From NCBI GenBank assembly GCA_907165135.1, contig OU015569.1, positions 2,232,001-2,296,000 of the forward strand: a stretch of 64,000 bases of DNA. Reading direction: 5' to 3'. The translations under genes and the position numbers were made by a program. The DNA comes from Oikopleura dioica. Taxonomy: Eukaryota; Chordata; Appendicularia; Copelata; Oikopleuridae. Below, one piece after another: positions 25,016-37,937 of the stretch. The stretch's first letter is position 1; each line of letters begins with the position of its first letter. The notes beneath the pieces were generated by a model. That model was not told the origin of the DNA, did no database searches, and saw nothing but the letters and a program-made list of their open reading frames with translations.

Positions 25016-25331
25016 AGGGTCTCCGGACAAAAATTATCTTTCGATCCTCGAGGGGTTTTTTGCATTTTTATGGGCTCTATCGATAGCTTAGAAGATACTC
25101 AGGAAGAATATGAAATAAAAAAATAGGTGTATAATTTTGGAAGTTGGTCAAAAAAGGGATTAAAAATTCGTACTTTTTCACATTTTGGCATTTTTGACCA
25201 ACTTCCGAAATTATACACCTACTTTTTTATTTCATATTCTTGCTTGAAATCATCTAAGCTATCCATTGAGCCGATAAAAATGTAAAAAACCCTTGAGGAT
25301 CAAAAATTAGCATTTTTTTACCGGGAACCCT
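25016..25331. mobile_element. 316-bp hairpin element with AGGGTCT/CCCT ends
   Basis: Two arms of about 150 bp are inverted copies with scattered mismatches (for example GAAGTTGGTCAAAA against TTTTGACCAACTTC, and TATGAAATAAAAAA against TTTTTTATTTCATA). The termini AGGGTCTCCGG and CCGGGAACCCT are inverted. Flanks tgatatattt and agatatagat match at 7 of 10 positions, a possible decayed 10-bp target duplication. Non-coding. Confidence 0.75.
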
Positions 25332-27019
25332 AGATATAGATAGATATATTCAGCTAGATAAACACTATTCTTGTCGCTTATGAGTCCTTATTACTGTTTT
25401 TCATGAGCTGTCACTCAATGATGAAACTAAAGGGAGACACAATGGTTTTAGTAGGCTCTTTAATTTACTGAATTGTTTCAAAAGTGTAACCTGAAGAATC
25501 GCGCATTTGATGGGTGAGTCCGCGCAGCTGCAAATATCTTCCTTTACTTTCGTGCACTTTTAGAATTAAGTCGGTGCTGCCGGCTAATTGCATCATCGAA
25601 AACGCTCAAATCCGTTTGATTGGATTCGGCACAGTATAATTCTGCGCTACTTCTACTTTGCTGTTATATTATGCGCTTATTGTCAAAGTAAACGAAGCTT
25701 TTTAAGAAAGCGAAAATTTACTTGCACGCCTTCTAACGCTAAAATCATGGCGATTAGGAGAAATTAACGACCCTAAGTACCCTAATTATGATTTAATGCC
25801 AACTGTTAGAGTTTTGGGCGGAATTGAAATCATGGAAGAAAATGCCATTCCAAAATGCTTTCTACTTCGTCTGCGCGATCGCGAATGTGCCGCTACTTTT
25901 GTTTGCATTTGTATCCGCATTTTTGTAGACCGAAAAGAACTCCAAAGGAAAATGCCAAATAGCGTCACCGACAAACATTTATGCAATTGAGAAAGTCTTT
26001 TCGGAGAAGTTTCAGGGCATTGAAGGGAGACGATTCGGGCGACACGGAACAGCGAAAAGGAAAAAGCGGTTCACTTTTGATTTCAACCCTTATTTCGAAA
26101 ATTCTTCTTTTGAACCGGTTCCAAAAGAGGTCGAAAGGAAAGAGTAAGTTGGGGAACTCCTGCAAATAGCGGAAGTTTTTTCTATTTTCAGACGGAAGTT
26201 GTCATTTTCGAAAGACCATTTTTTCAGAAGCAAAAATTTCAACGCTTATGCAAATATTTACCCGACATTCTATCAATTTAATCGCGAATATTCTATGAGT
26301 TCAACAATTTGAGATTCCCAAACTTTGCAAATTCCAAAACAAAGCTATGAATCCAAGCAGTTCTGCACTTTTCAAATTAGAATTTTCCTAACTTGAAGCT
26401 AACTTTAATATGCTTGATTGATGAAAACAAGTCAATTTTTTGGACTATTTTCACGATCTGTGTAGAAACGGCTTGCTTGGTTTTCCCAAAGTACGTCAAA
26501 AATTCCACCATGATAATTACGTTACGGATGGACGTAGCCATGATCTCATTCAGAGTGACATTTGTGATCTTTACTAGGAAAAAATTCCAGCTCTAGATTT
26601 ATGTCTTGTTAAATGCCACCTTTGAAGTCTTTTGAGCGATTCCTGTGAAAGAAATTAATCCTACAAACTTTAATTTCTAGCTAGTAATTTATCCAACTAT
26701 CGAATTTTCGTGCGAAAATTGATTGAACGATGAGGTCGTTAATTTATTACACGGAGCGCGAGAAAGAGTAACTTGGGTAAATGTAAGCTACTCAACCTTG
26801 CTGCAATATTGTATGGTGGTTATGGAGACGAGGTCTTGAGTGTTTGGGATTTTTTAACTTTGAAATGCGCTTAGTCGCTCTCACGAGGCATTCCATCAGG
26901 CTTCTCCCGCCGCGTTGCGCCTTACCGCGTGTGCCTAAATCCTCCCCAAAAAGGGCGCAGCCCAGTCTAAGATCAGCCAGATTTAACTCTGACGATTCTG
27001 GACTAGAGATCATTTAACA

Positions 27020-27521
27020 AAGAGCATCGCCCGAAGTACAGTTGAAATACAAGGATCAACCCTTTTTACCATTTGCCAATTCTAGAGCCGACGAGCGAAT
27101 TCTTGTAGAAGACGAGTGGACTGTCCGGAATAGTAGTACATTTCGCATCGAAGGTCAGTTCGAATTTTAAGAGTATTGAACAAGCATAGCAGTGAAAAGA
27201 TGGTCGAATAGTTCAAATCAATACTCCGCAAATAGTCAGTTGACACAAGGACAAACGTTCAAGCCTGAGCGTAGGTCTTTTATCGAGCTCTAGAACGTTT
27301 CAGCCAGCGAGTTCTGAGCCCAGTGAGTGCCCTTTTGAGTGTTTGACGAGCAAAGCTAACTAACCTAGGATGCTTAGGAAATCTAAAACAAAACAAGCGA
27401 GTCAAAATTGATAACGACTCATAATTTGTTGGGAAATCGGGGAAATTCGCGAACGTAATTGGATATTTTTCAGATCATTGTTACGTCAATCCGGCGCTGA
27501 GCTTGACCGTGGACGATTTTG
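27020..27521 (+). other. Possible upstream coding exons of the multi-PDZ gene
   Basis: An open stretch ending at 27153 in a GT donor (…STFRIEG) and a 48-nt exon at 27474-27521 (DHCYVNPALSLTVDDF) are both phase 1. They would join in frame to the PDZ exon at 27873. No start codon was found for the first stretch. The phase agreement could be chance, since the PDZ protein can also start at the ATG at 27875. Confidence 0.3.
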
Positions 27522-27874
27522 GTAAGAGCCGACGTGCCCTTGAGCGAGTGAGTTCGCTCGAAAGAAGGGCGCTTTTACGATTTGGATCATTCCATTGTTA
27601 CGCGCTATTTTTACGCGGAGCAAGGGGCAGAAAATCAATTCAGAGAAATCTTATTAGTCAAGTAGAACTTGCCCTGCGGCGCGTGTACAGGCAGAGTCTA
27701 GTTGAGTGCGGTATTTGCACTAGGAAAGTCGAGTACATTTTAGTTAAACTTTCACTAATATTATGGGTGGTTGAAGGAGTCCGTTCGATCAGATCAGCGC
27801 GCCGCTACCTGCCCGATTCCTTTTCTTGAGAGAGTACTCTTGTCCGGCATCTTATCGGACATCTATTTTCAGAA

Positions 27875-30800
27875 ATGGCAAGCTATGAGGGCCTTTCCAG
27901 GGTCGTCGAGATCAAGAGGAAAAAGAAGAAGGATCCTCTAGGCTTCAAAGTCGCCTATATACCGGACAGAAAGGGAAACGTAAGTCTTACTATAGCTTTT
28001 CTCATATCTATCAAAATTTAAAAATTAGTGAAAAAGATTATTTGATGTTTCTTCCGTAAAAATGTCGAGTTAGTTTTCTAATGAAATACTGTTTCAATTA
28101 ATTCTTCGAAATTCCCCGCGAGATCTTCGGATAATTTAGCTTTGGCAGAGTTGATAAGACTTAGAGCATTGCAAACAGTCTTATAGAAGTACCGGGCGCA
28201 TGTGTGCTTCCAGCCCTTAAGTAAATATTACCGTCAGTCAGTGACCTTAAAGCAATCTCTGTTGATCGCCGAGGAAGGAATTCCACTTGAAGAATTCAGC
28301 GTCATTTAGGATTGGCAATTCGTTAACAGGGCTCATTCAGGTGTTTACCGCGGTTACTGAAGGTAGCATCTCAGCGCAATGTGGTCTCCTTGCTGGTGAT
28401 CGAGCCCTATCTATCGATGGAAAGAACGTTGAAAAGCTCGATCATCAGAAATTTGTCGACACTCTCAAGAAGACAAAGACAAACATCAAACTCGGCGTCA
28501 TCGGATACCAGGTCGATCCAGTCAATCCCGCTCGAGATGCCGAAGCAGCTGATCTTGGATTCAAGATTTGCGTTCTCAAGAAAGAAGGCAAGGGATACGG
28601 CTTCTCGTTGAACACCAATCCTGGCTCGACCGAAGGAACTTCGGAGCACGTTCTTCAAAAGGTTGCTCCAGGTGGTGCTGCCGACAAAGCTGGTGTTTCT
28701 GATGGTATGCACCTTATCGCCATCAACGGCGTCGATTTGACATCGAAGAGCCACGCTGAAATCGTCAATATTGTCAAGAAAGGCGGCTCTACTCTCGTTG
28801 TCAAGGTCAAAACCGGACCCAAGAAAGAAGAAGACGAACGATCGGAAATGGCAGAGAGCGAGATCGCTGCTGCCAAATCCGTCGCACCGGTTGAAAAAGC
28901 GTCGACAAATCTGCACGAGTCGTTCGCGTCATGCGAAGCTCCGGCACCGATTACGGCTTCAAGATCGTTTTCAATCAAGAAATTAGAAAAAGTGCTGTTA
29001 CTAATGTTAGCAATTCCACTCCGGCTGATATTTGCGGTCTTAAGCAGGGCGATATGGACGTGGTACTCGATAAAAAATAGAATTTTCAACTTCAGCAAGA
29101 AATACTATTAGTTCAACATTGATTGGCAAATATTTTCCGTAGCAGGCGGGGTCCCGCCGCGGAATACCCAAGAAATAGATTTTGGGAGTTTGCTTTGTTT
29201 ATTCACTATAATCGTTTATCTTTGTAAATCTTTGCTACTTGAATTAGAAGAATTCATATAACGGAAGTTGATTACCACGAAATAAAGCATCTGGGCTGTG
29301 AACTCAAAGTCTATTGTCGGGCTTTCTCATTCGGAAGTGGTTAGCCTCATCCGCACTCATCAAAACCACGTCGTCTTCCTTGTCACCAGCCTCGCCGCTC
29401 ACGATCAATTTGTCGCCGACGGTACCGAACCAGACGCAAGCCAGGCCACTCTTGCTTGGGAAGCGGTAGGAAAGTCACTCTCTCCAAAACTTATTTTTTA
29501 TTAGGATTACGGTAACTTCGGTATCCCGCGAAATCTTTTGGTTGAGAAGCAGCCTGATGTCAAATATGGCTTTAACTTGACTTACAAATGTAGGTAGTCT
29601 TAAAATGGGAACAGAAGTAGCTCTTGAGTCTTTATACCTGTGAAATTATATATTTTACTCATCATAAACTTCAGCACACACACATGCGATCACAGTAAAC
29701 CCTGGCTCGCCCGCGGAAGCTGCTGGATTCCAAAATGGCGACATAGGAAAGGATATAAAAATTCTCCTGATTTGCGAAAGAGTCGTGCATATCCGGAAAA
29801 TAAAACCGGTTGTTAAACTACCTTTTGCAAATACCAATGACTTGTATCGCTATAACGGCATTTTTGAGCTAATATTTGGACACCGTTTGTGATATTATCG
29901 AAATTTGTAATGTAGTACTGCCGGGAGTTTGTATTTGCGCTTCGTGAGCATAAAAGTTACTTTTGCCAAGGACAATCTCCGATTCTTAGACGGGAAATTT
30001 AAAGGGCTTGTAAAGCTTACAATACGTAGATATTCAAGGTGGCTCGTTTTATACGATCACGGGCATTTTTATATTCATAAAAGTCTGTGCCATCAATGGA
30101 GCCGACGTGGAGGGACTCTCCCACAGCGACGCGATGACCCACGCCAAAGTTCATGATAACCACATTGAGATGACTGTCATCGACCCTGCTGCCTTGAAAC
30201 TATTCCAAAAACTCGGCATCAAAATCACAACCGAATTGGCTGAGCTCCTCGCCAGCTTCAAGATCATCAAGCGCCAGCTTTCTGAGCCCCCACAATATGA
30301 AGAGGCCACTGCCCCTGAGCCTGAACCGGAAGAGGAAGAGCCCGAGCCCGAGGCAGAAGAGCCCGAGCCAGAGCCAGAGGAAGAAAGTGACAGGCTCGTC
30401 GAACATCCAGCACTTGCTGCCGCAGCCATCGCAAAGGCGAGGGTCAACAAATCGTTGCTATCGCTTCTGCCTTCTCTAATCACAGAGCAAATAATCTGGA
30501 CGTGGCAATTAAAGGCAATAAAACATATTCACTCGAGGAATATCGTCAGGCTCTTGTTAAAAGACGAATGACCTGTGCACATGAAAATTTAATTTCAAAT
30601 TTTCTGCTCGATTACGAATCTTAGATGCACTCGAGAACAGTTTTATTTAGCTTTGTATTTTTCCAAAGATCTTCTTATCCATGCGGATGACGTGAATTCC
30701 TAACGCCCTTTGTTGACCCAGTTGAAAGGCGCGCGCTGATTCTGATGGACCTGCCCCTCTACCCCGTCTTGTCACTCTCAAGGACAACAACGGATACGGC

Positions 30801-33800
30801 TTTTTCCTTCAAGACAAGGATGGTGGCCACTACCTCACAGATGTCGAAGAAGGCGAAGCCGCCCAATTGGCTGGCGTTCTCGACAACGATCGAATCGTTG
30901 AAGTCAACAATAAGAACGTCGAAGGTGCTAAACATAGCACTGTTGTCGATCTCATCCGACAGCACACTGATCACGTAACGTTCTTGGTCGTCGACAAGGA
31001 GTGCGATGACTACTATAAAGGAAAGTTTCATAATAAAATTACATAAAACGGCTATTATTCAAAAGACAAACATCCGACTTAATTGTAGCACTTCCTTCAG
31101 AGGTCAATGCTTGAACAAGTTTTTCCATAAAGTCTGTTTTCTTTTGTTGAAGAAGTTGTAATGAAACATTTGAATAGAGCGTGATGTAAAGATCACGAAG
31201 GCTCTGCTTGGAATTGAACCACGAGCACGCCTTATCCGAGTGAAGAAAGCCGAAGGTACCTTTGGTTTTGAGATGCACACTGAGCCTTCCGAGCTTGGCC
31301 GCGTCCAGCTTCTACGAAACATTGTTGTTGGTGGCCCGGCTGCTCAAGCGGGACTTGAGGAGCACGATCGAGTTCTTGAAATCAATGGCCAGACACTTGA
31401 CGATGTCAGCCATGAAGACGCTGTTGACATTATTCGCAACTCGGGTGATACCGTTGTGTTCCTTGTTGCCGATGAGGAATGTCTCGCCTTCTTTGCCGCA
31501 AAATCGATCACAATTACTCGTGAGCAAGCGAATGAGCTCGAACCAGAGGAAGAGGAGGAGCCAGAGCCAGAACCAGAAGAAGAAAAACGTATCGAACACC
31601 CAATCGCAGCCGCTGCAGTTGTTGCTGCCGTTGTTCGATCTCGATCTCCATCACCGGAACCAGAGCCAGAGGCTGAACCCGAACCAGAAGCTGAAGCCGA
31701 ACCCGAACCAGTTTCAGAAGAGGAGCCAGAACCCGAGCCAGAAGAAGAGAAACTTATTGAACACCCGGTTGCTGCTGCAGCTGTTGTTGCTGCTGTCCGA
31801 AGGTCTCCAACTCCTGAACCTGAGCCAGAAGCTGAGCCGGAACCCGAACCCGAAGAAGAACCAGAGCCTGAGGAAGAGCCAGAACCAGAAGAAGAAGAAA
31901 AACGCATTGAGCATCCTATTGCTGCAGCTGCCGTTGTTGCTGCCGCTGTTCGATCTCGATCACCATCACCCGAACCAGAACCTGAACCAGAAGCTGAACC
32001 TGAGCCAGAACCTGAACCTGAGACCACTTATGAAAGTGACCCAGAACCTGAACGAATCGCGCATCCAGTAGCCGCCGCCGTTGCTGTTGCTGCCGTGCGA
32101 CGATCACCATCTCCTGAACCAGGGAAGTGGCTCAAATTCCTCCAGACATTCTATTTACTTTGACCTCCTAAAGCAAAGTCGTCTCCCAGTCGACATCCCA
32201 AAATTCTTACCTAGCAGAATACTAAAGTTTCCTAAAGTAAATAATTGAGCCATTCTAAAAGAAGCGGAACCCGAACCTGGTAAATATTGGCCCAAGCACA
32301 ATAAAACTAATCACTAGAATTTCAAAAGAGTAATGTTGAAATAATCAGGATTATTTCAAGCTATTGTTGGCACTGCCGACTCACGTTCCTTCCTTTTGTT
32401 GAAAACATATTCGATTTCTAGTATCCACAACTCTTTCACTCACTAAAGATATTTTCATGTGAATGATTTCTTTTTTGACTATATATTATTTATAAGAGAA
32501 GATTAGAATGAAGGGGAAACATTTGAGTTTACTAAAAATAGCTTTAAAGAAAGCTGGTAAAAAATAAGACCTAGGATGAATCTTCTCCGCACATTGTCAC
32601 TCCCATTTAGAAGTCGATTTCGAAGAGCCAGAGCCCGAGCCTTCCGTCAACGGAGACTCGGTCGCTGAATCGGTTCCAGAGCCCGATTCGGAGCCTGAAC
32701 CAGAGGCACCAAAGGTGCCTGAAGGTAAACTGCTCATGCTCTCGTCGCTTTCCGTAGAAAACACGGTCACCAATCACTCTTCCATGATTTCAGCTTCAGA
32801 TATTTTCCATAATTTCGGTTTTGGGAAAGTTAAGAAATTGATTGCGCAGTGATTATTTCATGAACCATGATCTTAAAAAAGTAACCAAAATCAATCCTAA
32901 CATGCCATTCCAAGTTCATGAAGCAAATTTATCTGTCGCCGCCGCAGCCGGAATTTACGGAGGCCGCACAAACGGTAATCATTTGCTTCGTTCCACCCTC
33001 GCTACATCAAAACTGCATGGCTAAATTTTTTGATACATTCTGCTTTTAAAATAGATTTAGCAGTGACAGCAGCTGCCGCGACCGTTTCCACCATCACCAC
33101 CGAAAAGACTGTGGCCCTAAAGGAAGAGCCAGATGTATCTGCTGGTCTTACCGTGGCGATGGCTAGACAAATGAAGATTTTCGGAACCGTCAAGTCCTTC
33201 AAGGTTAACCCACGAGCTCGAGTCAATGATCAAGTGCCTCTTGTCGATAGAACACCAACTCCTCAGCCAGCATACAGTGCTCCTACTCCAGTAGCTCCAC
33301 CAGCTCCAAAACCAGTCCATGTTAAGCCAGCGGTAAATATATTAATTGATTAAAACTAAATTCAATAATAAATTGGAAAGGCTGCCGCTGCTGTTGTTGT
33401 TAACTCAAGCCAGCCACAAACTTCTAAGCCTCGGGCTCCAGCTGGTGCTTCAATCGCAGCTCTGATGAACCGATTCCAACAGGTAAACTAACTTTGGCTA
33501 CATTTATAAGACAAACATTAAGGATGGAGACACTGATCAGGTTTTTTGTGTATTTGTGTAAAAACTTCATTAGCTAGAACTAACTAACTCCGGAGCGTTT
33601 TTGTTCATGTCCTCGAAGATTTCAGAAATTAATCAAGCTATTCAGAACGGACAAGTACTCACAGGAGGCCAGATGCCCGAGCAAGGAGTGCCAGAACAGC
33701 AGAGCGTCAAAATCGTCGCTGCTAAGGCAACTGTCGATGGCAGTGCGACCGCTGGCGCTATCGGAGTCGCTGTCAAACAACAGCCCAAATCACCTGAGCC

Positions 33801-34229
33801 TGTCGTCAATAAGGTCATGCGCCCCAACATCTCTGAGGTCAACAAAATGGCAAATGGACAGGGTTTGATTTAAATGCGTTTTATTTTTTAAAAATCTTTA
33901 GTCGCTCCGGCTGCGCCCATGCAACCAACACAGATGTACGGCCAGCCACAATACCAACAACCTCAGCAGCCATTCCAGCAGTACCCAATGTATCCGCAAT
34001 CTCCTCAGGGTGGCTATCAACCATTCCCCGTACAGCCTTTTGCTCCGGTAATATTTTCGATGTCAACTTGAGATTTTGAAAGTGAGTTCAGTACGGCGCA
34101 CCCCAACCCCAATATGGCGCTCCCCAACCTGGCTTCATGCCATACATGAACCAAATGCCTCCACAACAAGGCTTCTACCCACCTCCACCACCGCAACAGC
34201 AGCAGCAACAACAGCCACAGTACCGTTAA
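27875..34229 (+). CDS. Six-PDZ scaffold, NHERF/PDZK1-like, with acidic repeats
   Basis: Seventeen exons: 27875-27979, 28341-28855, 28900-29055, 29288-29465, 29505-29589, 29675-29746, 30084-30442, 30729-31020, 31226-32122, 32262-32279, 32611-32724, 32915-32974, 33055-33332, 33381-33482, 33619-33862, 33902-34047, 34092-34229; about 1252 residues. Six PDZ domains are visible, with carboxylate loops such as GYGFSL, DYGFKI, KYGFNL, GYGFFL and TFGFEM. The fifth ends [12 protein letters not shown], the NHERF-type domain tail. Then come Glu-Pro repeats separating four copies of an [17 protein letters not shown]-like block, an Ala/Pro region and a Gln/Pro/Tyr-rich C-terminus. The Glu-Pro/HPAL pattern also follows PDZ4. 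Several introns must be GA-AG or GG-AG (starting 28856, 29056, 29747, 31021, 32123) to keep PDZ sequence in frame. An 18-nt micro-exon lies at 32262. NHERF proteins tether membrane transporters and receptors to the cortex; no ezrin-binding tail is seen here. Confidence 0.8.
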
Positions 34230-34601
34230 TTTAACATGTAAGTTTTCAAACTCAATACTATCTCCTAGTTTGATGTTCTAGGTGTCTGCCTGCTCTTGTA
34301 TATTTCCGAATTTAATCTTCAAGACGCCGCCGACCCTTTTAGTTTCAATTTTGTAGTGCTTTGAGGTCGCCCCACGGCCACAAATGCGAGCTTCTTGACT
34401 TCCTGCAGAAATGAACAACTAATTCGACTCTGATACGACTGTATATATATTGATAAATAAACCTAAAACCTTACTTTCGACTTGTATTTTTCATAAATTG
34501 ATCATGCACAAAACATCACTCGAGACATATTTTTACTGCAATAAATACATACAGGTTTGGGTTTATCAGTTGTGTCAGGATTGTGCTCCCGAAAGTTTAT
34601 T

Positions 34602-37106
34602 TCACTTTTCGGAGTCAGAAGATTGAGCTTGCGGGATATTTACAGTAGTGGCAGATTCTAAACTACTCAGTTTTGATTTGACAAGTTTGATATTTGTCCG
34701 AGAGCCAGATGTTCCTGGAGTCGACATTTTTGGAGTGGCCTGGCCGGATGAGCGAGGTGTTAGTTGACCATACGTTGTCTGGCCGCCGCCTTTACCGAAG
34801 ATTATAGATAATAAGGTTTGGTTTTTGGTTTACCAGATTGAAATTGGACTGGACTGCTTCGTTCTTCAGCTTTCTTAGCAAGTCTCTCTAGAGCAGAAGA
34901 GACAGGCTTGATGTTCCCACCAGAAGGTTTTCTATTTCGTGGCTCCTGAGGCCCGAAAAAATTCAAATCAGCCAGCTTCGGTTCCGTTTTCACCTAAATT
35001 AAATTTAAGTTGATCATGCCGACTGTGATCTTCTCTACCTTTTGTTTTGCTATTTTTGTTTGAGATCGTTGGGTGTCCACCCGTGGCTTAGACGTCTTTG
35101 CAGCAATAGGTTGTGGCTATCGAAGAGAATTAGTTTCAAAATACTGTTAGCGGCCAACTTACAATTTGGACCGCTGGTTGAATGGCTGGCTGAATCGTTG
35201 GAACCATCGAAATCACTTGCCCACTAGTGCCCATTTGAGCTTGTTGAATTATTTGCTGACCAGGCAGAAGTTGAAACACTTGCTGTCCACTTTTCTGGTC
35301 GCCAGCAATCGCCTGTATGGTTGAAAAGTTTGACCCAAGGATTGACTGAAGTTGACTTTGAGGAATCTGGATGGCAGTCTGGCCCGTTGGTAGCTGAATT
35401 TGCTGAGTATTCGGGGCGATCATCATTCCACGCTGTTCTTGTGGTGGAGGTGCGGATGTTATCTTCGTTCTTGGCGCTACTGAGCTTGGCATACTCGAAA
35501 CAGGAAGCAGTTTTGGACCTGGATTTTTGGGCGGTGGCTGAGGGCGTCGGGGAACTGCTTTCTTTGCTTCTGGGGCAGGTACTTGAAGAATGTTTCTCGT
35601 TGAATCAGAAAGTGGATTTGGCGCATTGATGTCATAAAGCCAGTTTTCAAGCTAAAGAAACTCAATAAGCTAGGGAGGATGTTATATATTTACCTTTATA
35701 ACACTTCCAAGACCACCCTGTTGAAACGGCTTCTTCTCCCACTCAATAGGCGCATAATCTTTCGACTCAGTATTGTCGGAGTCGCCTCCATCGTCGCTGC
35801 TTCCTGATTCCGACAAAGTCCAAGGCTTATCTTGTTTGACTCCGCCAATTTCGGTACTTTCCTCGCCAAGAATGCTTTTGGAAATTTCCATTGATTCCTC
35901 TTGAATACCATTCAATTCCCTTTTACGAACGTTAACTTCTGACTTCGGAGGAACCATAGCTGAGAATCTTCCATTTGGTGTTCCTGGCTTCGAAGAATCG
36001 GACATGTTACTTTCAAGAAAGTTCGGCGTCGAAGCTCTTGAGTTTGCTCTCGAATTCGACCGCGAATTGGATCGCGAGTTCGATCTTGAGTTCGATTTTG
36101 AGTTCGATTTTGAGTTAGATCTTGAATTAGCTCTCGAAGTAGTACGCGAAGTTGCTCGAGAAGTATTGACGCTTGACTCTCCCGCATCAGTATCTTTCTT
36201 TCCTTCGTCCCAGTTGACATTTGCGAAGTGTTTTTCGTATGCCTCTTTCAGCTTTGCGACAGGTGTCTCACTGTATCCGGCGTCATCGAGGACAATGTCG
36301 TCAACATTTGAGGGCAGGTATCGATAAATGTAGGGAATGTTTGGATTCGAGGGATCGGCGATGTGTTCTTTACAGTGTTCTGCAAGTGGCAAAGCGCAGT
36401 CCCAGCAGTCTTCAAATACACACCGTCGCTTTGTTGGTTCCCTCACTTTATCTCCAGGCAACTTGTAAAGTTGATAACGTTTCTTCTTCGCTAACTGAGC
36501 GACAAGATACTCATTGCCTGTTAGTGAGTGTTTTAGGAAATCCAGACGGCCCGTCTTCTTTCCAGTTTGAACTAATTTCCTGTTGATAACATCCAGTTGT
36601 GCGAGTCGAAGTTCTTTTTCCGCCTGTGCAGCTTTTAGCATAAGCTTCAAGAATTCCTTCTCCTCAACAACGCTGGATTTTATCAGTGGATGGGGATTGT
36701 GTTCGACTGCTATTTCGGAGTCGGATTCTGGATAGTCCATCTCGCAATCCTTCAATTTTCGATACAGCTCCGGATTCGGTGAAATCTGTTTCATGTGTTG
36801 GCCGCATTGGATCTTATCATTAGCCTCGTTCTTGTCCGATTCTTTCTGTTCCTCCGATAAGTCTGCATCAGTGACTGAAAACACTCATGTTAACATCGAT
36901 CTCGCCCCTCCGCAACTACCTTTCACTGGGCGTTGACATCTCTTGCCTGAAGCGTTCCTATATGCGCAGAGTCTGTAGCCCAAACTAGGGGCAAACTTCG
37001 AGCTCAAAATATGCCTCTGACAGTAGCTTGTACTCTCTATGACGACGTCGCAACACCGATTGTAACGACATGTGAAGCTGGAGGCTTTTTGATCAACTTT
37101 CTGCAT
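34602..37106 (-). CDS. KANSL2: KANSL2/INO80D-family chromatin complex subunit
   Basis: Six exons on the minus strand (36920-37106, 35694-36874, 35163-35651, 35039-35116, 34834-34993, 34602-34789), introns 42-46 nt, all GT-AG; 760 residues. Two zf-C3Hc3H potential DNA-binding motifs are seen. The N-terminal one (CRYNRCC..YCQRHIL..LCAYRNASGKRC) aligns with the start of KANSL2. The second (CVFEDCWDCALPLAEHCKEHI) matches the central motif. Between them is a Lys/Leu-rich helical stretch. An (N/S)RS repeat of about 40 residues follows the second motif, then acidic, Pro-rich and Gln-rich regions (QQVFQLLPGQQ) reminiscent of coactivators. KANSL2 is part of the NSL histone acetyltransferase complex; INO80D is the main alternative. 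The gene is convergent with the PDZ scaffold, with 3' ends 370 nt apart. Confidence 0.75.
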
Positions 37107-37937
37107 CTGAGAAGGAAGAAGACTTGAGTGAAAAAAAATCTATTTATTCGAGTGTTGGACAGGTAAGAGGGAATAAAAAAGGTTCGTGAAAAGTTATTGA
37201 CTATGCATAAAAGCATCCAAGTTTGAGAAATGTACGGGTAAAATGAATATGGCAGTTAGAAACTTTTCGTGATAGCTAGCAGGCTTCCCAGAAAATCTTC
37301 CGAAGCTTGAAGCTGCTGCCAACGCAAGGAGGACATGTTCTCCGCAGCCACTCAAATTTCATCCAAAGCACCCGATGTATATTGACGGCCGAAGGTTTCA
37401 CGCGCTAATCAGTCGTCAATCATAAATCGAGGACTCTATAATTGACACGGTTGGATGAGGTGGAATTTAAGATAAAAAATCAGCAGATGTTGGAAAATAG
37501 CGCAAAAATAGGACTGTTAACTGTTACAGTTATTGTTGTCTGGACGAGAACCTCAAGAAGGCACAGGTTCAAGATCGCGTATGCGATATCAATCTTCACT
37601 AGCTTGTCTAGCTTGCAATTCCATCAGCTTCTGGCCTCAGACTTATGTCTGAAAGGCCGATTGGAAGGCGACTTGTGGCGTATTCAACGCCACATCTCAG
37701 TAGAAGGGAGAATCACTGTGTCAAGTCCTCGTCGGACAAGCGATCTAAAAAGGCTAGATAAGTATAAAGTCTTTTTTTCAGGGTTAATTACCTCCGCTTC
37801 TTTTTTGAATTCAGGACAGCCTTCACTGTCGCTTTTTGGGCCACCTCAAGAAATGTTGGGACGGCATTCCACTCGTGCTGATCGACCATTTACCAAAGCA
37901 TCCGGACTTGCGATTTGAACTGTAGGTATCACTCGCT
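37107..37937. other. Intergenic, nothing recognised
   Basis: About 830 nt upstream of KANSL2. A plus-strand frame at 37442-37918 and a short minus frame ending NSKKKRR near 37790 are open but lack consistent splicing or homology. Confidence 0.4.

Larger units (their letters stand above)
23260..27872. other. Long non-coding region with transposable elements
   Basis: About 4.6 kb between the RASSF-like and multi-PDZ genes. It contains MITE copy C (23745-24014) and a hairpin element (25016-25331). Possible upstream PDZ-gene exons lie at 27020-27521. Other open frames (25786-26169 on both strands, 27503-27829) look non-coding. Confidence 0.5.

Noticed and set aside
25786-26169. Overlapping open frames on both strands
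   Set aside because: Short, mutually antisense, Arg/Lys-rich without domain similarity; likely chance.
31344-32027. Minus-strand Ser/Gly-rich frame opposite the PDZ scaffold
   Set aside because: Antisense of the Glu-Pro repeats; low-complexity shadow.
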